From contig JAHQIW010000206.1 in the NCBI GenBank assembly GCA_019055375.1, forward strand, positions 1 to 64,000: a DNA stretch of 64,000 bases. Reading direction: 5' to 3'. How positions within the stretch are numbered: the first letter of the stretch is position 1; every line of letters starts with the position of its first letter. The notes under the pieces were generated by a model. It searched no databases. It was not told where the DNA came from and saw only the letters and a program-made list of their open reading frames with translations. Position numbers and translations under genes: made by a program. The DNA is from Parelaphostrongylus tenuis. Taxonomy: Eukaryota; Nematoda; Chromadorea; Rhabditida; Metastrongylidae. Positions 58,180-64,000 of this stretch are shown piece by piece.

Positions 58180-58990
58180 CATTGCCGTCTCAAGTCAAGT
58201 AATCCCTCTCTCTCATCTTTTCTTGAAAACATATTAAAGTTTGTTTGAAACATATTCTTACCAAGCGTTCTTCTTTTATTGAGGGCGAGGGAAAAGCAAA
58301 TGAACTACTCAGTTCTGTTACTGTGCTTTCGCTAACACTTAGTGATGTGACCGCATACAGGCAGTTGAATAAGGGCGTTCGAAAATGACACGTAGCATTT
58401 CTTCCGGTTTTTCTCGGATGACATTTATGTACTTTTACTGTTAGCTTAGCAATTCGAAACCTTGTCCTTGATCCTCCTGTGTTGCGCAAATGACAAAGCG
58501 ATCGTTGATGCACCTACAGTAGAGTAATAGTCGAATACCGAGCATGCTCCTACTTCAGGCGGCAAACCATTGGCACTACTAAGCGCTAGTCGGTATCCAT
58601 TGTCAGTCCTCTCTTCTGCGTGTCATACTTCTCAGCTTATTTTAAGACTGAGCAGTTTAGGCACTTCTCCAAGAGAAGCTTGAAATACTGAGTCTAGAAG
58701 CTATACAAATTCCTTCATGATGTATAATGAGCTCGAAGATGAAGGAGTCTTTCATGGTGTGATGTATGAAGGAGCGTTGCGTAGACGATTCATCAATATT
58801 TGAGTATTCATGAGTTCTCCTTGCGTCTCCATCTAGATGGGCATTAGGTTTATGAATCGAGCTATTCTATCAATGAGCCAGTATGCACAGCTGATTATGG
58901 ATCTAGCATTGAACAATGTGGGGTCGATAAACATAAGGTCATCATTCAATACTATTACGAGTTTTGGTGAGTAAACATAGTACGGGATAT
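58180..58990 (-). pseudogene. Penelope-like reverse transcriptase relic, copy 2
   Basis: On the minus strand near 58530-58441 a frame reads YCRCINDRFVICATQED, then GFELL. This is the same region as YYRYIDD...TQEDLDKCFELL at 36510, with the catalytic YIDD changed to CIND. Downstream, near 58250, KNMFQT recalls the NMFRT box of copy 1. Upstream, 58860-58990 aligns with 36840-36910 (GCACAGCTGATTATGGAT against GCACAGCTGATGATGGAT). Heavily broken. Confidence 0.55.
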
Positions 58991-58999
58991 GTTAGCTAT

Positions 59000-60415
59000 T
59001 CACTTTTGAGTTGCAAAACAACTTTTGCTTTTGGAGCTGCTACTTACACCCTCTTCGTACCCAGTTTTCAGTGTTCACTCTTGTATTTCTTTTCGTTTGA
59101 TGATTCACAATTGAAGGGCAAGGCTTTAAATCACTTCTCGTCATCTCAACATCTAAATGACGGGGCATTACTGTAAACTCTCTGCCTTTACCAATAACTG
59201 ATCTAACAATTTTTCATTCAGCAGATTTCGAGTGCCGTATAGAAAAATTTTCGCGCTGTTGTAGGTTGAAGTAAATGCTCTCCCACATTGGTGGTTGACG
59301 ATTTTGAGTGCTGTGCGAAAATTTGTGAAAATTGATGTCTATGCCGCCATAAGGGCATCGCAGTTCTAAGAACCTTGAGCAAAGAGTATATGGCGATAAT
59401 AAACCTATTTTTTCTGTCGGTATCTGTTCGTTAACTCATTTCCAGCTTTGCAACAAGGTGGATCTTGAATCTTGACGAGATTATATGCAATATCACGCAT
59501 GTGAAGAGTTCATCGAGCTCTTAAGGTGTTCGCCCGTTCGGATGATTACGAAAACTCATGTGACTTGCATTAGAGACTTGATTAATTAATGATCTTAAAG
59601 GAACATTGCCCTCATTAAATGATGAGGCATCATTGAGGAAAATCTCTAGGGATATTTGAAGTGAAATTGCTGCCAATATTGCTTGGAATCTCGTAAAGTC
59701 TAATGAGAAATCCACATCGCAGTGAAAAAGCATATTTCAACTGTTTACTCAACACTTCTGTTAGTTCTTTTCTGTTAGACGGCGATAGATGAGTATTCGA
59801 CTCTATTCGCTGGACAAGAACTTTTTACAAGAGTGTTGACAATTTCCCGAAAGCTTGAATCTCTAACTAGAGCTGTCTGCAGCCGTTTCTTGCAATGACC
59901 CTTTCTTACGCTTCAGTTAAAAGAAAACATTTGTGTTTCACACACGCGTTTTTATCACAAGACAGCGCTCTTTTTTTAGACTATTACTAATTGTTCGATA
60001 GCATAAGATTAAGATTAAAACGGTGTGCTTATTTTCTGAAAATACCGTTTTAATGCAGCGTAGTAGATACAATAAGATCATGTTTTACATATTCGTTGGG
60101 CTTGTTTACCGGCTAATCTACAGGTTTGAGCGGACCGGCGAGGGAGACCAGAGCTATTGCCGCGTTTTCAACACGGCCATCGATCGATTTTCGCTTCAAC
60201 GGATCACATGGAACTGCGATTTTTGTTATTCAATTAGGAATTGTTTCGCTGTTTCGAAAGAAACCCCAGGTCAAACTCTGATTTTGATAGTAAAAGGTCT
60301 CTTTACAAGCTCATGTGTTTTTTGTGTTGTCAACAAAGTGATAGTTGAATTCCGCGGCTGATGTAAAACCAAATTTTATTTTGATTCCACAGCGCAATAG
60401 AAAGGTCCTTTCCAA
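59000..60415. other. No gene recognised
   Basis: A 112-codon frame at 60023-60361 is somewhat GC-richer but has no domain or splice support. Confidence 0.4.
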
Positions 60416-60419
60416 AAGC

Positions 60420-60560
60420 GGCCCACGTACTGCGCTAGCCAGGAATGTAAGCTATCCAAAATTCCAAACACTCCTATGATAAGTTCTTGTCCAGCGAATG
60501 GAATCGAATGTTCATTTGTTGCCGCCTAACGGAAAAGGTCTCTTTCTCCTTATTTCATTT
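60420..60560. repeat. Dispersed repeat, paired with 50395-50510
   Basis: Contains TGCGCTAGCCAGGAATG and CCAGCGAATGGAATCGAATG. See 50395-50510. Confidence 0.45.
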
Positions 60561-60564
60561 ACAC

Positions 60565-61440
60565 TCTTTCATGCAATTGATAGCTTCGAAATTCTGATTC
60601 TAATATTGTGTTTGATTTGTAAAAGGACTTTCATCGTACGCTCTACCAATGGAAAAAGACCGTTTTGCAATCAAAGTTCATTCTTAAACGTCACAGCATT
60701 TTTCTGGTATTATATAGCAAAATTTTCATTCCAAGCAAACTTCATCTACAATAAATCGACCAGTACTGAGGAAGTTGTTATACACTTTTTTCTTCTGCAA
60801 AGAGAACGCCTAGTTGTCCTGAAATTCCTTACTTTTCAATACAATTCTGTGATACCTAGTGACATCTAGTGATTTTCCGCGGAATGTGTTCATGATTTCT
60901 GGTTTAATTTTTTCAGAAAACAGTTATTTTACCACACTTCTGATAATCACTCAATAGCTTGAGAAATGAAGGCCCCAGTATGTTCCCTGTTTCTGAAATG
61001 ACCTCCATAGTACGTTGTGCTAACAGAATGCAGACTACGTTTTGAATTAGCGCGCTGGACTAGTGACAAAGATTGCAACGACGAATAATGTTCATACTGA
61101 TATATATGTCGATACACAAAAGTTACTTTGCCCAGAGTTAGTAGCAAATGTTTTTTGTATATTTCTATAGAGATTCTAACTTCTGACGGATGTAAATAAT
61201 CAAAAAATTGTTGAATGTTATCTATGGAAGAGCATCGCACATTATTTTGTGGTTGTTTCGGCATATTTTGGCCAAAAAGAGTCTTATTGAAGTCCTTCTA
61301 TCATATTTTTTTCTTACTTGCGATTAAATGATTGTATACCAGTGAGAGAAACATGAGTCCAATTCCAATCGTGATCCTTCATATGACAAAAAGGGAAGTG
61401 GGAGGCGCTTGTAAACGATCACGATGAGGATGATGATCAG
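60565..61440. other. No gene recognised
   Basis: Frames at 60498-60869 (+) and 61264-60947 (-) show no domain. Confidence 0.4.
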
Positions 61441-61460
61441 GGTTACTTTCATCATATAAA

Positions 61461-61669
61461 AAGGATAAAGGATAAAGCTCTCGGCGTTGATCAATCCCTG
61501 AGGGATGCGCCATGCATTCTACTTCAGGTGATTGAATGCATATCTGGCCTTTACAATGACTCGCGGTGGCCTCCCGCTGAAATGGCTTGGTGAGCCATGA
61601 GCGGCGAGATCGAACCACTGACCTCGTGTGCAACGCAGAGCACCTCTAACCACTGCGCCACATGCGCTC
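61461..61669 (-). mobile_element. tRNA-derived SINE (family 1), internally deleted, with TSD
   Basis: Tail, part of the body and the complete head are present. About 90 bp is missing between CCTCCCGCTGAA and ATGGCTTGGTGAGCC. The 14-bp direct repeat ACTTTCATCATATA flanks it at 61445-61458 and 61675-61688, a clean target-site duplication as made by LINE-driven insertion. Confidence 0.85.
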
Positions 61670-61679
61670 TTTTAACTTT

Positions 61680-61683
<4 letters not shown>

Positions 61684-61712
<29 letters not shown>
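61684..61712. repeat. (AT)n microsatellite
   Basis: Between the two SINEs. A matching run at 62013-62041 lies on the other side of the second SINE. Confidence 0.9.
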
Positions 61713-61715
<3 letters not shown>

Positions 61716-62011
61716 GATAAAGGACAAAGCTCCCGGCGTTGATCAATCCCTGAGGGATGCGCCATGCATTCGACTTCAATTTCTAACTTCGTTTGAGGTG
61801 ACTGAATGCATATCTGGCCTCTACAGTGACTCGCGGTGGCCTCCCGCTGAACCGAGTCAGTGCTGCTTATCCTCCCAGACAAATCTGAGACCTGTCTGCT
61901 ACCAATTTACCGACCCCGGAGGGATGGAGGGTTTGGTGAGCCATGAGCGCGAGATCGAACCTGACCTCGTCTGCGACGCAGAGCACCTCTAACCACTGCG
62001 CCACATGCGCT

Positions 62012-62012
<1 letters not shown>
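61713..62012 (-). mobile_element. tRNA-derived SINE (family 1), full length
   Basis: The most complete copy, about 300 bp. On the minus strand it has the head GAGCGCATGTGGCGCAGTGG, a B box lacking a few bases (GGTTCGATCTC context near 61953), the body, and a tail ending TCCTTTA. Both sides abut (AT)n. Confidence 0.85.
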
Positions 62013-62044
<32 letters not shown>

Positions 62045-62045
<1 letters not shown>

Positions 62046-62865
62046 CGAGAAAGCAGAATATCAAAGTTCTGAGTTTATTTTGCTTCGCGATGGGATTTTA
62101 CTTGAGCCCGTGGCTGTTATTTTATTGAAAAATAACAAAATATAACTAAATGAAATCTTCCACCTCAAAAATAGCTCTGCTGTAATAATGTTCCTCTTCA
62201 ATGTTTGATTTCGAGCGAACAGTTAGCGAATATCTCATAGGTTGTAAAAAAAGCCACAATGTCTCCTTTAAAACGCAGTTGTACTTTTGAGCAAAGCCAT
62301 TTTCCTCTCTATTTTCCTTTCAGTCAATTCTTTTCTCCGAGAGTTTTCTTCTGAAGTGTTTCCAACTGTTTTATCAACAGAGCCTAAATTTGAGTCAACC
62401 TTTCAGCAATTACTAGAGTTGTGTACTGTTCTTCTTCGCTATCTCTAGTAAAGTATTTGCAAGAGTACCTCTACTTCGTTTTGGTAAGCACTCAATTTTT
62501 CATGCTATCGTCGCCTGCTGGGAATGTGGAGCATCTTTGGTGCGCGTACGACATTTTATCTAGAAGCGCATCTAGAGTGAAGTAGTGCCATAATCGTCAT
62601 CACCTATCAAATGAATAGTCATCCCATGATAAGTGTGACTACCTAGAAAATTTCTTCACGATGTTAGAGGGAAGAGGGAGGTGTAAAAAGATAGGAAGTG
62701 GTGGATAGAGAAATTAAACAAACCATAGGCGACCACGCGACCTCCTGGGCGCAAATGAATTCGAGGAATGAGCTTCTTATTTCTACAACGCCGAACGATA
62801 TCCTTTCTTTCATCGAGTGAAGTTTGCCAGAATTCTACAATCAAGTAGTTGGTAAGTATACGAAC
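62045..62865. other. No gene recognised
   Basis: AT-rich spacer before the LINE relic. Confidence 0.4.
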
Positions 62866-62869
62866 ATAA

Positions 62870-64000
62870 ATATGTTATCCCCTCTAACTACGGGGAAGAC
62901 TGGCAAGCAACCGGTGAGTAATACCCAGCCCTCACGTTCAGAGCTCACCCTGTCATCCGAAAAGGGTATGAAAAAGCTAATGCATCTCAAAAAAGAGCCT
63001 CATTTGCCTGACCCCTAGGAGCGGCTCATACGACTAAGTCGTGAGGAGCAAGCGCGGAGATGCTGTTGAAATTTTATTCTCCAATAAGCTGCCAAAATCG
63101 ACTTGGACTGAAGTAACGATCTGTACGCATACCTATCTCTGTAGGAAATATATTAATGCAATAAGGATAAGGTTCGACGTCATCATCCTGGTTGAGATGA
63201 GAAACCACTTATTTCACGCTCTATGTGACAGCGGGGAAGAACTGTTTCTTGGAATACGCAATAGTAAATATGTCAACGGCGTTGGCGTGCTCGTCAGAAC
63301 GAGTCCGATCATGATCATCGATTCATTCAAGCACTGACATTCCGAATGGGACGATTACGGTTGAAACGATATGGATTAATCACCGGCTTAGACCACTTTC
63401 ATGAGTACTTACCAAGACCAAGCCGCGACGAAGAGGAAGTGGAAGTGTCATATATGAATCTAAAAGTTCTTCAAAGATGACCATACGCCTTATACGATTA
63501 TCATTATCTTGACGAGCACAACATAGGAATCCAGCATCTAGAATGGAACAAGCAGGCAAGTTGCTACTAACTGCGATTTATCGGAATCATGTCTGCCCCC
63601 GAAAACGTGCCGCCACTAGCATTAATGGTAAAGAATATGACCTGGTTATCCAACATTCCACCTTCGCGCTGTGCAAGCCCAAAACCTGAAATTGGCCATC
63701 AAATGTATCTCTCCAGGCACACCGAGCCATACGTCAACGTAGAGTTGCTTAAGCAGCAAGTGGTCAACAAGTCACTTTCAAGATTGCACAGCATCCCAGA
63801 AAGTCGATATTAGATTTTGAGCACAAAGAAGCAGCAGACTTGGTAGAAGCTGCAGAGACTACGAAGAGCATTTGCAAAGTTTAACAGAGCATTATCAATT
63901 ATAAAACCAAGATTGTTGCACATTGACACCCAGGCGGAACAGTTACACGTTCCGGAAAGGCAGCAAATCTTTAACTACTGCTTTTCAGATCTCTTGACTA
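62870..64000 (+). pseudogene. RTE-type LINE relic, 5' region and endonuclease, runs off the window
   Basis: Frame 63041-63337 includes ALCDSGEELFLGIRNSKY and VNGVGVLVRTSPIMIIDSF. These match the apurinic-endonuclease (EEP) domain of an RTE-like LINE that I know as abundant in hookworms (consensus with SGEELFLGTCDSRGVGGVGVLVN). The preceding 62880-63040 resembles the region just upstream of that frame. After a stop, degraded frames continue, including EEEVEVSYMNLK (about 63432-63468) and, near 63868-63995, a stretch ending NYCFSDLLT like the YYSDLFD box before the reverse transcriptase. Frameshifts show it is dead. The segment 63589-63813 does not match the consensus and may be a further insertion. 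Confidence 0.7.

Overview
The window looks like nuclear DNA of a strongylid (clade V, hookworm-like) nematode. The base composition is AT-rich and genes are sparse. Introns range from 47 nt to more than 7 kb and use nematode-type TTTCAG acceptors. The dispersed repeats (a tRNA-headed SINE, mariner, Penelope-like and RTE fragments) resemble those I know from hookworms. No prokaryotic feature was seen. The species assignment is inference.

The one gene I can identify firmly is a five-exon Rho-family GTPase on the + strand, 22960-33729, the likely orthologue of C. elegans chw-1 (Chp/Wrch, RHOU/RHOV type). It carries alanine at the position equivalent to Ras Gly12. It also has a one-base frame break in an A run of exon 2, a short Rho-insert region and no C-terminal CAAX box. 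Other gene evidence is partial. There is a candidate 5' coding exon at 352-481, a phase-compatible candidate exon at 19486-19590 abutting a SINE, and a tiny two-exon gene at 34865-35085 just downstream of chw-1.

The rest is mostly repeats. (1) A tRNA-derived SINE of about 290 bp has at least nine recognisable copies and several worn ones, and a second tRNA-headed SINE has two copies. (2) Short elements with inverted ends have tRNA-like A/B-box cores. (3) Foldback elements occur at about 3.6, 5.9, 29.8, 38.9 and 51.5 kb. (4) There are three mariner relics, two minus-strand Penelope-like reverse transcriptase relics, and an RTE-type LINE relic running off the right edge.

The most notable observation is a set of hammerhead ribozymes inside short repeats. 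The best, at 5984-6033 (+), has an intact core, all three stems and a legal cleavage triplet. It lies just inside the terminus of a TA-flanked foldback element. The minus-strand copy in the left arm of a sister element (3592-3645) also keeps its core. Two other repeat families carry hammerhead folds at 46144-46194 (-) and 47269-47312 (+), and decayed relatives occur elsewhere. The window therefore contains small mobile elements whose transcripts are predicted to self-cleave near their ends.
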